Assembly (NCBI GenBank): GCA_002331385.1
Contig: DCYB01000001.1
Coordinates: 530,020 to 594,019 of the forward strand
DNA length: 64,000 bases
Direction: 5' to 3'
Origin: Comamonadaceae bacterium UBA2121
Lineage (GTDB): Bacteria; Pseudomonadota; Gammaproteobacteria; Burkholderiales; Burkholderiaceae_C
Part shown: one piece after another, positions 8,861 through 16,831 of the stretch
Position numbering within the stretch: the stretch's first letter is position 1
Layout of the letters: the number at the start of each line of letters is the position of its first letter
Program-made: the position numbers and the translations under genes
Notes under the pieces: generated by a model
Databases searched by the model: none
The model's input: only the letters and a program-made list of their open reading frames with translations
What the model was told of the DNA's origin: nothing

Positions 8861-9673
8861 ATGTCCCGATCCGATCCCACCGTGCCGATCAGCGAATCGC
8901 CCTGGTCCTCTGCCGCAGGTCCGCGCACCCTGCTCAAGGGCCTCGCCGTGCTGAGCTTGTTGAAATCGCGCTCACCCGAAGGGCTCGGCGCAACCGAGGT
9001 CTCGCGCCAGACAGGCATTGATCGCGTGGGAGTACAGCGCCTCTTCGTAGCGCTGGAAGAAAGCGGCTGGGTGCACCGCAACAAAGGCGGAAAGCGCTTC
9101 TTCAGCGAAGAAGGCGGGGCGAATCACTCGATGCCACCATGGCTCCCCGCAGGCGTGACCCCAGACATCTATCGCGCAGCCACGGAAGGCATGCGCAGCC
9201 TCGCGCGCGAGCTCGGCGACGCGGTCTTTCTGACCGCCCGCGACGGCATGGAATCGGTCGGCATTCATCGTGAAATCGGCGACTACCCCATGCAGATTCT
9301 GGCGAGCTTCCAGGGCAAGCGCCACCCACTCGGCGTTGGCTCATCCGGCATGGCACTGCTGGCAGCACTGCCCGATGACGAAGCCGATGCCGTCGTGGCA
9401 GCCAACTCCGCACGGCTGGAAGAATACGGCGGCATCTCCGCCGAAATGATCCACCGCTTGCGCCTCAACACGCGCCAGCGCGGCTATGCCGTGATGCAGA
9501 ACTACGCCGTGCGCGGCGCACTAGGCGTCGGCTGCGCCTTGACCCGCGACGACGGAACGCCCGTCATCGCCATGAGCGTGAGCGCCATCACCGACCGCAT
9601 GCCCATCAAGCGCCAAGCCGAAACAGCCCGCCTGCTCAGACGCGAATTGGACAAGCTCCGGGAACTGCTGTGA
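8861..9673 (+). CDS. IclR-family transcriptional regulator
   Basis: A 270-residue regulator with an N-terminal winged helix-turn-helix (LLKGLAVLSLLKSRSPEGLG, then ATEVSRQTGIDRVGVQRLFVAL, about residues 20-75) and a C-terminal GAF-like effector domain (HPLGVGSSGMALLAALPDDE and AVRGALGVGCALT). Divergent from the Bug gene of module 1, it is the likely ligand-responsive controller of that module. The start at 8861 puts the HTH at the usual distance; an in-frame extension to 8594 is out of family and overlaps the opposite gene. The effector is unknown. Confidence 0.9.
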   Translation: MSRSDPTVPISESPWSSAAGPRTLLKGLAVLSLLKSRSPEGLGATEVSRQTGIDRVGVQRLFVALEESGWVHRNKGGKRFFSEEGGANHSMPPWLPAGVTPDIYRAATEGMRSLARELGDAVFLTARDGMESVGIHREIGDYPMQILASFQGKRHPLGVGSSGMALLAALPDDEADAVVAANSARLEEYGGISAEMIHRLRLNTRQRGYAVMQNYAVRGALGVGCALTRDDGTPVIAMSVSAITDRMPIKRQAETARLLRRELDKLRELL

Positions 9674-9974
9674 TCCACACCGCAGTGCAGCCCATCACCC
9701 ATCTCGTAAAAAAACAGTCAGTCAAGAAAAACGCCCTTGCAGGTCAGAAACTTGGAAGGGCTTCAATTTGAGGTGGCAGATGGGGCACCACTGGCCAAGT
9801 TCAAATCCCAATCTGGCGTACACACACGTTCACTCATCGAGTGCCTTCATTCAATAAGGCATCGCTGCCGTCTTGGTAAAACTCAGTATTACGCTTGTTA
9901 GCAACCTCACCTGATAGGTCGTACAACCGGCAGCGGCACGGGACAGGCAGAAGCAGAAACCGTAAGCTTCCCTG
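9674..9974. other. gene-free stretch with island boundary repeat
   Basis: No coding frame is supported here. The region contains the tRNA-His-tail-like repeat described separately (9735-9799) and marks the shift from GC-rich housekeeping-like sequence to the AT-richer island. Confidence 0.5.
9735..9799. repeat. degenerate copy of the tRNA-His 3' end plus terminator (candidate att site)
   Basis: This stretch aligns by eye with 18294-18358 in the same orientation. It matches the last 17 or so bases of tRNA-His (TGAGGTGGCAGATGGGGC against TGGGGTGGCTGATGGGGC) and about 40 bases of the downstream hairpin, at roughly 80 percent identity. A partial 3' tRNA copy at the far side of an accessory block is what site-specific integration leaves. 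The extra identity beyond the tRNA end and the divergence make it an old or secondary site rather than a clean one. Confidence 0.45.
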
Positions 9975-9989
9975 TCAAGCACACAGTTG

Positions 9990-10479
9990 ATCTTGGTTGA
10001 TGAACGATCCCGCGGCCAGTGGCACCGGCTCGCGCTTGGGAACGCGGCACTTCGTGCGGCGAGGCATGTTCAGGCCCAGATCACAGTACACCCGCCAGAC
10101 CCGCTTGTGGTTCCTGGGCCGGCCATCCAGGCGCAACCGATCAAAGCACTTCCAGAACCCCCAGCGCCCGTTGCGCTCGACCATGCCGTTGAGCGCGTCG
10201 ATGACTTCGGTCAGAATTTTTCTCCCAGCACATCCTTGATCGCCGCGTTCTCCAGTGCCAAGTCGGCATACATGCGCTTGAGCCATGCGATCCCCGCCTC
10301 CAGCTCGCGCATGCGGGTCAGGTCAGACACCGTCGCGCCTGCGTACTTGCTCTTGCAGAGCGTAATACGTCGGCGAACTGATTCCGTGCTTGCGGCACAG
10401 CTCGGCCACCGGGATGCCCGCTTCGCCCTCCTTGAGGATCGCCACGATCTGGCTTTCCGTGAACTTGCTTTTTCTCATC
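9990..10479 (-). pseudogene. IS3-family transposase remnant (orfA/orfB), copy 1
   Basis: Reading leftward from ATG 10479, an OrfA start is clear (RKSKFTESQIVAILKEGEAG, then ELCRKHGIS). The frame is then shifted near 10365, and KYAGATVSDLTRMRELEAGI with LKRMYADLALENAAIKDVLG follows in another frame. OrfB resumes as VIDALNGMVERNGRWGFWKC and GRPRNHKRVWRVYCDLGLN. Compared with the second copy (13553-14013), about 130 bp of OrfB N-terminus are deleted at 10217. No intact transposase remains. An IS3-like end (TGTCTACTTGGTGGGG) lies at 10523-10538. Confidence 0.8.
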
Positions 10480-10611
10480 GCCCTTTTCCTTTCGGCTTGG
10501 GCCGCATTCTCTGGTTTTCAGTTGTCTACTTGGTGGGGGAGCTTACGGTGTTGTTGACCCGTGCCGCGAGGATGGCGACATTCCCTGCCGCTGTACAGGT
10601 CATAGTTATTC

Positions 10612-11004
10612 CTATTTTAATTCATTGTAATGAGATGGTATTTCGTAATTATCTGGAAATTCCAAACTCCCTAAGGCATTGTGTTCCATAACTATAATAC
10701 GATCCAAATCCTCCGCCAATGCACCAAAACTGGATGAAATATTCATGGCGTATATTCTCACACTTATCAATGCTGCCCTCATTGCCAATGAATCACCTCG
10801 TCTCTCAGCTTCTTTGCATATATCGGTATAATTTAAAAATTTCTGAAAATCATTTTTTAAACTGGCATCAATATCCACCTTATAGTCCATTTTCCATTCA
10901 AAAAGTCCAGTTTCTTGATTAAAACTATCAAAAATGTCCCGCTCTTTAATTCCATGTTTTTTGGCAATTGATAATACAATATCTCTTAAAGCATTTATAT
11001 ACAT
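10612..11004 (-). CDS. orphan immunity-like hypothetical protein, copy 1
   Basis: A 130-residue acidic, probably cytosolic protein with no signal peptide or membrane segment. It is predicted largely helical (INALRDIVLSIAKKHGIKE; ICKEAERRGDSLAMRAALIS). I do not recognise the family. A second copy at 14149-14541 is about 83 percent identical at protein level, and the start at 11004 is chosen to match it. Codon use is AT-rich, unlike the chromosome around the island. The position downstream of a lipoprotein gene and among toxin and IS debris suggests an orphan immunity gene of a polymorphic toxin system, but that is inference. Preservation of both frames implies recent duplication or selection. 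Confidence 0.65.
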   Translation of the reverse strand: MYINALRDIVLSIAKKHGIKERDIFDSFNQETGLFEWKMDYKVDIDASLKNDFQKFLNYTDICKEAERRGDSLAMRAALISVRIYAMNISSSFGALAEDLDRIIVMEHNALGSLEFPDNYEIPSHYNELK

Positions 11005-11039
11005 AAAATTTACCATTTGAGTTTTCTATTTTTTGCTAC

Positions 11040-11275
11040 AGCATCAGTTTTTACTTGATTCATGCTTCCAAACTGAATGGTACAGCGGGCCAGAACAGCC
11101 TTCCAGATCCGAATAGGCAAGGTCCAATTTTGGCTGATGCTGCGCAGTGCCAGCTAGAAAAGCTTGCTCAACACTTAGTCGCTGGGAAACGCGCCCCGGT
11201 TCCTGGTGAGCTTCCTCAGGCCCCTGCTCACCAATTCGATGGCATTGATGGTATAGCTAAACTTTTGAATTTGGG
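11040..11275 (-). pseudogene. IS256-family transposase C-terminal fragment, copy 1
   Basis: On the minus strand one frame reads KFSYTINAIE, LVSRGLRKLTRNRGAFPSD, then after two in-frame stops LALRSISQNWTLPIRIWKAV and LARCTIQFGS. This is the conserved C-terminus of mutator-type IS256 transposases (TINAIE...R..RNRG.FP.D ... NW). The remainder is absent. The opposite-strand open frame over the same bases is a shadow. The fragment sits between the lipoprotein gene and the immunity-like gene in both repeat copies. Confidence 0.75.
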
Positions 11276-11301
11276 GTGGGTAATCGTCCGAGACCCAACA
11301 C

Positions 11302-11934
11302 TTAACGCACACGCTCAAAGACCACCACCTTCTCCCTTTTACTATCTGGTGGGTTATTCATATTACTCACCCAAGTTCGCAGAATCGTCGTCGCCTGCAA
11401 GCGACCGTCGCTGAGTTTTCTTATTGATGTTTCTTTGGCTAATGCGGTACCCGGGGTAAATTCAGCTCCGTAATGCAAACTTAGCCCCTGTATCGTCAGA
11501 TCTCCTTCTTGATTGCAACCAACACGAGCATGCCCCATGTCGACGGTCACACTATATCTTGCCTGCCGATCCGCATCGTATGTTACAAACTTAACCAATT
11601 CCGAAGCCGTTTCAATTTTAAGGGTTCGATATGGATATTCATTTTCCCTTCTCCATTTCTCTCTTTCCCGTGTGTTTGGCTCCTTTTTTATTTCCCTCAA
11701 ACTCGTATAGTACGAAAAATCTTTCTCATCTCGATCACTCGACACATCCCACAGATCATCAGTTAAAAACGATTTAGAATCCGGACTGTAAGCATAGTAA
11801 TGACCATCGATAGACCGGCAATTTTTTGACACGATGGGCATCTCCCATTTGGGATCAGCTTTTATGATCGCTCCACAAGAAGCCAGCATTACACCGGCTA
11901 CGGCAACACACGCTGTAATAATAAATTTCGTCAT
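11302..11934 (-). CDS. lipoprotein, island paralogue 1
   Basis: A 210-residue predicted lipoprotein. The signal peptide MTKFIITACVAVAGVMLASC carries a lipobox (LASC, Cys20 lipidated), so it is anchored to a membrane facing the periplasm. The mature part has a conserved block KWEMPIVSKNCRSIDGYYYA and a basic C-terminus ending VVVFERVR. Paralogues lie at 14839-15471 and 15679-16314. The family was not recognised. Tandem lipoproteins beside toxin remnants are a common arrangement for periplasmic immunity proteins (for example against T6SS effectors), which is only an inference here. Its ATG overlaps the stop of the small membrane protein upstream, suggesting translational coupling. AT-rich codon use marks it as acquired. 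Confidence 0.75.
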   Translation of the reverse strand: MTKFIITACVAVAGVMLASCGAIIKADPKWEMPIVSKNCRSIDGHYYAYSPDSKSFLTDDLWDVSSDRDEKDFSYYTSLREIKKEPNTREREKWRRENEYPYRTLKIETASELVKFVTYDADRQARYSVTVDMGHARVGCNQEGDLTIQGLSLHYGAEFTPGTALAKETSIRKLSDGRLQATTILRTWVSNMNNPPDSKREKVVVFERVR

Positions 11935-12134
11935 TTAAAAATCTCCAACAACATGTTCCGAATTTCTGAAGGCAATATATTGGCAAGTGCAAACGGGGCT
12001 GCCAAAGGTACATTCAACTTATTTGATTCTTCACCCAATTTCTCTTCGAGACTGCGCATGCCATTTTTATATCCCCATCCGGACCATACCAACACCAAGA
12101 ATTCAAAAATCATGAGAACCAGAAAATGACTCAA
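11931..12134 (-). CDS. small membrane protein coupled to lipoprotein 1
   Basis: A 67-residue protein with one N-terminal membrane segment (FLVLMIFEFLVLVWSGWGY) and a charged tail. The listed start is TTG; an in-frame ATG at 12113 would give 60 residues and keep most of the membrane helix. The stop overlaps the next ATG in an ATGA arrangement. Decayed copies of its 3' half precede the second and third lipoprotein genes (15472-15573 and 16315-16440), showing that the two genes were duplicated as a pair. Function unknown. Confidence 0.5.
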   Translation of the reverse strand: MSHFLVLMIFEFLVLVWSGWGYKNGMRSLEEKLGEESNKLNVPLAAPFALANILPSEIRNMLLEIFK

Positions 12135-12353
12135 TCAAATAGTCTTGCCAACCACCTGATTTACAGTCACCCAATATAGAAAGCTTCCCCACTCAACCCT
12201 ATATTCCGCCACGCGGGCTTATATATTTATCGATATAATTAACACTTGCCTTAAATGAAGGCAGGTAATTGCCTTATTTTCGGATGCAAAGACCCCCATC
12301 CAACACCTTCTTTCTACCGATGTCATGTTATTAATTTTGGTGCAAGGGGGTAT
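12135..12353. other. AT-rich island spacer
   Basis: No gene is supported. The stretch probably carries the promoter for the small membrane protein and lipoprotein pair. Confidence 0.35.
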
Positions 12354-12551
12354 TCAATCCGGGTCTATACGCTTTTTCCACAAGTCTCTCGCCTGCTTCA
12401 GTCTAAGATGATTTGCCCCGTCTTTATAATCCGGCTCTCGAGATTGAACGGAGTCGTCCTCCCAGTTACAAACAGGACAAATCTCATACCCTCCATTCTC
12501 AGAAAATATGTTATTTTCACAACACGGGCATTTAAACAATCCATTGACCAT
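12354..12551 (-). CDS. CPCC-type cysteine-rich immunity protein
   Basis: A 65-residue protein with the motif CPCC at residues 8-11 and a second pair CPVC at about 25-28, followed by W-E-D-D and EPDYKDGANH. This is the cysteine-rich CPCC family, small zinc-ribbon-like proteins widely found as cytosolic immunity partners next to polymorphic toxin tails. It starts directly at the end of the toxin homology, with its ATG overlapping the toxin frame, as expected for a toxin-immunity pair. It appears intact even though the toxin gene upstream is truncated by an IS, so it could still protect against related neighbours. Confidence 0.75.
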   Translation of the reverse strand: MVNGLFKCPCCENNIFSENGGYEICPVCNWEDDSVQSREPDYKDGANHLRLKQARDLWKKRIDPD

Positions 12552-13068
12552 TGTTTATTCCAGTAGTTAATTTCATCTGCAGGCCGAAACATCGTTCTTG
12601 GTTCGCCAGCAGAATTTTTAACCGCAAAAGTACTTGTCGCAGCTTCATAATACAAAGTTCCGCCATTCAATCTCACTTTACTAAGCGTATTTGATAGTGG
12701 TTTCGTCATAAAATTCTGCGCCCCTTCAACATATTGTGCGGCATTACTGAACTCTGGAAATTCTGTCACATATTTGAGCCAGTGGTCTTCTGCATTCGCG
12801 GGAGATGTAAGCTTTGTTGTCGCAGACCATTCACCAATGAGCGCCTTCCCTTGTGAGTCAATAACAATGGATTTACTTGTAGCATTTGTACTACCATTAC
12901 TGTTTGTTGATCCAATATTATTAGTGCTTTTTCCTACAACTCCTACCTTCCCGCTCCCTGCTTCGGCAGCATTCACGCCAATCATTCCCGTCGCGGCACT
13001 TTGCAATGCGTCAGACCATTGTCCGAGCCCGGCTTGTAACGAAGCAATGTGTCCCTTCAGGCTTAGAG
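12398..13068 (-). pseudogene. polymorphic toxin C-terminal fragment (FHA/CdiA-type tail)
   Basis: The C-terminus of a large secreted toxin. Sequence beginning SLKGHIASLQAGLGQWSDAL runs through a low-complexity Asn/Ser/Thr linker into a conserved tail: DHWLKYVTEFPEFSNAAQYV, NGGTLYYEAATSTFAV, GEPRTMFRPADEINYW. Tails of this HW...EFPE...TFAV..G..RTMF type end many filamentous-haemagglutinin and CdiA-like proteins. Upstream the gene is lost where an IS5-type element begins near 13070, so no secretion domain remains. The frame reads on past the usual end of the tail (about 12553) to 12398 inside the immunity gene, possibly because the original stop was mutated. The catalytic activity is not identified. 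Confidence 0.65.
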
Positions 13069-13072
13069 CGTG

Positions 13073-13552
13073 TTATGAACTCACACTTGCCCCGAGCCAC
13101 GGCAGAGCATTTGGCAACATGAGCAGAACAAAGACCAAGAAGTGCAAACCAGCGAGCACTTGCGGCAACCGTTCGTAGTCTCGACTCAAGCGTCGAAAGC
13201 GAGCCAGCCATCCGAAACTGCGCTCCACAACCCAGCGGCGAGGTAACAGCACAAAGCCTTTTTTGGCTTCGGGCAGTTTGATGATTTGAAGGTCGATGCC
13301 TTTTCCTGCAGACTGATTCTTAGCGTCTTCGCCTGTGTAGCCTTGATCAGCCCAAGCCACTTCAACGCTTTGGCCCGTGGCCTCTTGCACCGCCGCGCAT
13401 AGTTGCTGCACTTGCGCGCGCTCTTGCTCATTGGCCGGCGTGACATGCACGGCCAGCAGGTGCCCAGCGTATCCACCGCCATGTGAACTTTGGAGCCGTT
13501 GCGTCGCTTGTAGTCGTCATATCCGGCACGCGGACCACTCTCGCAGCTCGAT
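13073..13552 (-). pseudogene. IS5-family transposase fragment, truncated and frameshifted
   Basis: The C-terminal DDE part of an IS5-type transposase: GPRAGYDDYKRRNGSKVHMA at the 5' side, then after a one-base frameshift near 13455, HVTPANEQERAQVQQL, WADQGYTGEDAKN, RRWVVERSFGWLARFRRLSR and the usual tail. The 5' part is missing: the sequence joins directly to the IS3 OrfB frame at about 13552, forming a chimeric open frame. The left end at about 13070 carries a GAGTTCATAACACGCTC terminal sequence where it interrupts the toxin gene. Confidence 0.8.
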
Positions 13553-14013
13553 TGATCAAAGCACTTCCAGAACCCCCAGCGCCCGTTGCGCTCGACCATG
13601 CCGTTGAGCGCGTCGATGACTTCGGCATCCTTCTCCTGAGGCAGCGGCGGCACCTTGTAGTACGCCGCCCGCGACAAGCCTGTGGCTGTGCAGACTCGCG
13701 TGATCGGCAGGTGGTGTTCGGTCACCATGACCGCCACCGCCTGCCGCTTCGCGGACAGCGTCTGAATTTTTTTCCCAACACATCCTTGATCGCCGCGTTC
13801 TCCAGCGCCAAGTCGGCATACATGCGCTTGAGCCGTGCGATCCTCGCCTCCAGCTCGCGCATGCGGGTCAGGTCAGACACCGTCGCGCCTGCGTACTTGC
13901 TCTTGCAGAGCGTAATACGTCAGCGAACTGATTCCGTGCTTGCGACCGGGATGCCCGCTTCGCCCTCCTTGAGGATCGCCACGATCTGGCTTTCCCTGAA
14001 CTTGCTTTTTCTC
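13553..14013 (-). pseudogene. IS3-family transposase remnant (orfA/orfB), copy 2
   Basis: Same element as at 9990-10479. Here the OrfB N-terminus is preserved (MVTEHHLPITRVCTATGLSR, AYYKVPPLPQ) but stops at WGFWKCFDQ where IS5 sequence takes over. OrfA has a 12-bp loss that removes the AELC residues and breaks the frame. The two copies therefore carry different lesions and complement each other at sequence level, but neither encodes a working transposase. Confidence 0.8.
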
Positions 14014-14148
14014 ATCGCCCTTTTCCTTTCGGCTTGGGCCGCATTCTCTGGCTTTCAGTTGTCTACTTGGTGGGGGAACTTACGGTGTTGATGACCCGTG
14101 CCGCGAGGATGGCGACATTCCCTGCCGCTGTACAGGTCATAGTTATTT

Positions 14149-14541
14149 CTATTTTAATTCATTGTAATGAGATGGTATTTCGTAATTATCTGGAAATTTC
14201 AAACTCCCTAAGGCATCGCGTTCCATAGCTATAATTTTCTCCAAATCCTCCGCCAATGCGTCAAAACTGGATGAAATATTCATGGCGTATATTCTCACAC
14301 TTATCAATGCTGCCCTCATTGCTAATGAATCACCTCGTCTCTCAGCTTCTTTGCATATATCGATATAACTTAAAAAGCTCTGAAAATCAGTTTTTAAACT
14401 GGCATCAATATCTATCTTATAGTCCATTTTCCAATCAAGTAATTCAGTTTCCTGATTCCAACTATCAAACATGTCCTGTTCTTTAATTCCATGTTTTTTA
14501 GCAATCGATAATACAATATCTCTTACAGCATTTATATTCAT
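14149..14541 (-). CDS. orphan immunity-like hypothetical protein, copy 2
   Basis: A 130-residue protein, paralogue of 10612-11004, differing mainly in the N-terminal half (for example SWNQETELLDWKMDYKID). Starts MNINAVRD; no signal or membrane segment. The C-terminal half (AERRGDSLAMRAALISVRIY, then NYEIPSHYNELK) is nearly identical between copies, so the duplication is recent. Flanked by the same IS256 fragment and IS3 debris as copy 1. Family unknown; an immunity role is inferred from the toxin remnants nearby. Confidence 0.65.
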   Translation of the reverse strand: MNINAVRDIVLSIAKKHGIKEQDMFDSWNQETELLDWKMDYKIDIDASLKTDFQSFLSYIDICKEAERRGDSLAMRAALISVRIYAMNISSSFDALAEDLEKIIAMERDALGSLKFPDNYEIPSHYNELK

Positions 14542-14576
14542 AAAATATATCCTTTGACTTCTCTATTTTTTGCTAC

Positions 14577-14812
14577 AGTATCAGTTTTTACTTGATTCAT
14601 GCTTCCAAACTGAATGGTACAGCGGGCCAGAACAGCCTTCCAGATCCGAATAGGCAAGGTCCAATTTTGGCTGATGCTGCGCAGTGCCAACTAGAAAAGC
14701 AAGCCCAACACTTCGTCGCTGGAAAACGCGCCCCGGTTTCTGGTGAGCTTCCTCAGGCCCCTGCTCACCAATTCGATGGCGTTGATGGTATAGCTAAACT
14801 TTTGAATTTGGG
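14577..14812 (-). pseudogene. IS256-family transposase C-terminal fragment, copy 2
   Basis: Second copy of the fragment at 11040-11275, at the same position within the repeat, with the same C-terminal IS256 motifs and in-frame stops. It was duplicated with the rest of the block rather than inserted independently. Confidence 0.75.
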
Positions 14813-14838
14813 GCGGGTAATCGTCCGAGACCCAACAC

Positions 14839-15471
14839 TTAACGCACACGTTCAAAGACCACCACCTTTTCCCTTCTACTATCTGGTGGATTATTCATAT
14901 TACTCACCCAAGTTCGCCGAATCGTCTTCACTTGCAAGCGACCGTCGCTGAGTTTTTTTATTGATGTTTCTTTGGCCGATGCGGTGCTCGGGGTAAGTTC
15001 AGCTCCGTAATTCAAACTTAGCCAATGCGTCGTCAAATCCCCTTCTTGATTACACCCAACACGAGCATGCCGCAAGTCGACAGTCACACTATATTCAGCC
15101 TGTCGATCCACGTTGTACGTTACAAACTTGATCGATTCTGAATTTTCTTCAATTTGAAGAATTTTGTGCGGATATTCATTTTTCTTCCTCCAGTTTGCTC
15201 TTTCCCGTGTATATGGCTCCTCCTTTATTTCCATCAAACTCGTATAGTACGAGAATTTTTTTTCATCTCTATCACTTGACCGATCCCACAGTTCATTAGT
15301 TAAAAACGAGTCGGAATCCGGGCTGTAAGCATAGTAATAACCATCGATAGATCGGCAATTTTTTGACACGATGGGCATCTCCCATTTGGGATCGCCTTTT
15401 ATCATCGCTCCACAAGAAGCCAGCATCACACCGGATACAGCCACACACACAGTGATAATAAATTTCGTCAT
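14839..15471 (-). CDS. lipoprotein, island paralogue 2
   Basis: A 210-residue predicted lipoprotein (MTKFIITVCVAVSGVMLASC, Cys20). It has the same length and layout as paralogue 1, with scattered substitutions concentrated in the middle (residues 70-125). ATG 15471 is chosen because it aligns with the other copies; a longer frame to 15585 arises from the decayed small-membrane gene upstream. Downstream it is followed by the IS256 fragment and the immunity-like gene, as in copy 1. Function unknown. Confidence 0.75.
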   Translation of the reverse strand: MTKFIITVCVAVSGVMLASCGAMIKGDPKWEMPIVSKNCRSIDGYYYAYSPDSDSFLTNELWDRSSDRDEKKFSYYTSLMEIKEEPYTRERANWRKKNEYPHKILQIEENSESIKFVTYNVDRQAEYSVTVDLRHARVGCNQEGDLTTHWLSLNYGAELTPSTASAKETSIKKLSDGRLQVKTIRRTWVSNMNNPPDSRREKVVVFERVR

Positions 15472-15573
15472 TTCAAAACCTCCAACAACATGTTCCGAAT
15501 TTCTGAAGGCAATATATTGGAAAGTGCAAACGGGGCTGCCAAAGGCATATTCAAACCTTTTTAACATCCACCA
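15472..15573 (-). pseudogene. remnant of the small membrane protein gene (copy 2)
   Basis: One minus-strand frame reads NMPLAAPFALSNILPSEIRN followed by MLLEVLK and a stop overlapping the lipoprotein ATG. It matches the last 27 residues of the 67-residue protein at 11931-12134. The membrane-spanning N-terminal half is absent, so the copy cannot make the full protein. Confidence 0.6.
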
Positions 15574-15678
15574 ACTTCCGCTCAAAATTCCGCCACCTCT
15601 TAAATGGCAATTTCATAACCGCATCATTAATATTTCAGGTTTTTTGTCGCCCCGGCAAGTGATTCAAGCAGAGCATCC

Positions 15679-16314
15679 TTAACGCACACGCTCAAAGACC
15701 ACTACTTTTTTCGTCCTACTATCTGGTGAATTATTCATATTACTCACCCAAGTTCGCCGAATCGTCGTCACCTGCAAGCGTCCGTCGCTGAGTTTTTTTA
15801 TTGATGTTTCATTGGCTAATGCGGTACCCTTGGTCAATTCAGCTCCGTGACGCAGACTTAGCCAATGTGTCGTCAGATCCCCCTCTTCGTTACAGCCAAC
15901 ACGAGCATGACTCAAATCAATGGTGAAAATCATAGATGGCATTCGATCCGCATCAAACACTGAAAGCACTACCATATCCAAGGCCGTTTCAATTTGCACT
16001 GTTCTTCTTGGATAATCGTTCTTCTTTTTCCATTCCTCTCTTTCACGTGTATATGGTTCGTTGTCTATCTCTTTTAGAATATTGTATTTTGAGAATTTTT
16101 TTTCAACTCGATCACTATGCATCACATCATCGAGTTCGTTAGTCAAAAGAGCGTGAGAATTCGGGCTATACGCATAGTAATATCCATCGATGGACCGGCA
16201 ATTTTTTGACACGATGGGCATCTCCCATTTGGGATCGGCTTCTATGATCGATCCACAAGAAGCCAGCATCAAACCGGCTACAGCCATACACACAGTAACA
16301 ATAGATCTCATCAT
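15679..16314 (-). CDS. lipoprotein, island paralogue 3
   Basis: A 211-residue predicted lipoprotein (MMRSIVTVCMAVAGLMLASC lipobox). The block KWEMPIVSKNCRSIDGYYYA and the C-terminal VVVFERVR are conserved with the other two copies, while the central 60 residues are the most divergent of the set. It is the oldest copy by this measure. Unlike copies 1 and 2 it is not followed by an IS256 fragment and immunity-like gene. Function unknown; periplasmic immunity is a guess from context. Confidence 0.72.
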   Translation of the reverse strand: MMRSIVTVCMAVAGLMLASCGSIIEADPKWEMPIVSKNCRSIDGYYYAYSPNSHALLTNELDDVMHSDRVEKKFSKYNILKEIDNEPYTREREEWKKKNDYPRRTVQIETALDMVVLSVFDADRMPSMIFTIDLSHARVGCNEEGDLTTHWLSLRHGAELTKGTALANETSIKKLSDGRLQVTTIRRTWVSNMNNSPDSRTKKVVVFERVR

Positions 16315-16440
16315 TTAAAAATCTCCAACAACAAGATTCAAATTTCTGATGGCAATATATTGGAAAGTGAAAACGCCACTGCCAACGGTACCTTTAGCTC
16401 ATTTAAAGACCCAGAAAAATATTTCTCGACACCGCTCAAG
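16315..16440 (-). pseudogene. remnant of the small membrane protein gene (copy 3)
   Basis: Degraded minus-strand match to the 3' part of the gene at 11931-12134 (KVPLAVAFSLSNILPSEI, stop, LLLEIFK). It contains an in-frame stop and upstream frame loss. It confirms that the ancestral duplicated unit was a two-gene pair. Confidence 0.5.
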
Positions 16441-16561
16441 TCTGTCTTTATATTTCCAGCCGGCGCACATCAATACCGAAAATTCAAAAGTTCATGAGCG
16501 CCTGAGAATGATCCGAGCAGTTAAAATTGCCAGTCTTTTGCGTCAATCCAGTGCTTTAATT

Positions 16562-16831
16562 TTATCGCGCTGTTTCGTTTTTTATCATCAGCGCTACTCT
16601 TTCAAAATTAACGAAGCAGCCTCCATTAACAGTGATTTCATTCTGATCGGCCAATATCAGACTAGCGCACGGACCATTGGCATCCATATCATCAGATATG
16701 CCCGATGAAGATGCCAAAAAATAGTAGCTCACCTCGAGCGTTCTGGCATTTAAAGGCTGATTCTCGAAAGTGAGACCTGGCCTGCTCGCATTGAACTGGC
16801 TAATTGCGTTGCACCACGTGCCAACTAGCAC
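16562..16831 (-). CDS. hypothetical protein, weakly supported
   Basis: An 89-residue open frame starting with GTG at 16831. Composition is plausible (FNASRPGLTFENQPLNART; YYFLASSSGISDDMDANGPC) but no family, signal or membrane segment is recognised. A short signal-like frame lies just upstream (16864-16977, starting MKSLAFSIVLAANG), so the two may be pieces of one decayed secreted protein. Low confidence. Confidence 0.3.
   Translation of the reverse strand: MLVGTWCNAISQFNASRPGLTFENQPLNARTLEVSYYFLASSSGISDDMDANGPCASLILADQNEITVNGGCFVNFERVALMIKNETAR

Noticed and set aside
9990..10479. Functional IS3 element using programmed -1 frameshifting
   Set aside because: The frame change in OrfA is not at an A-rich slippery site and OrfB has a deletion, so the element is decayed.
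11055..11414. Plus-strand 119-codon frame, conserved again at 14592-14951
   Set aside because: Conservation comes from the block duplication. The opposite strand reads as the IS256 transposase C-terminus and the lipoprotein 3' end, which explain the bases.
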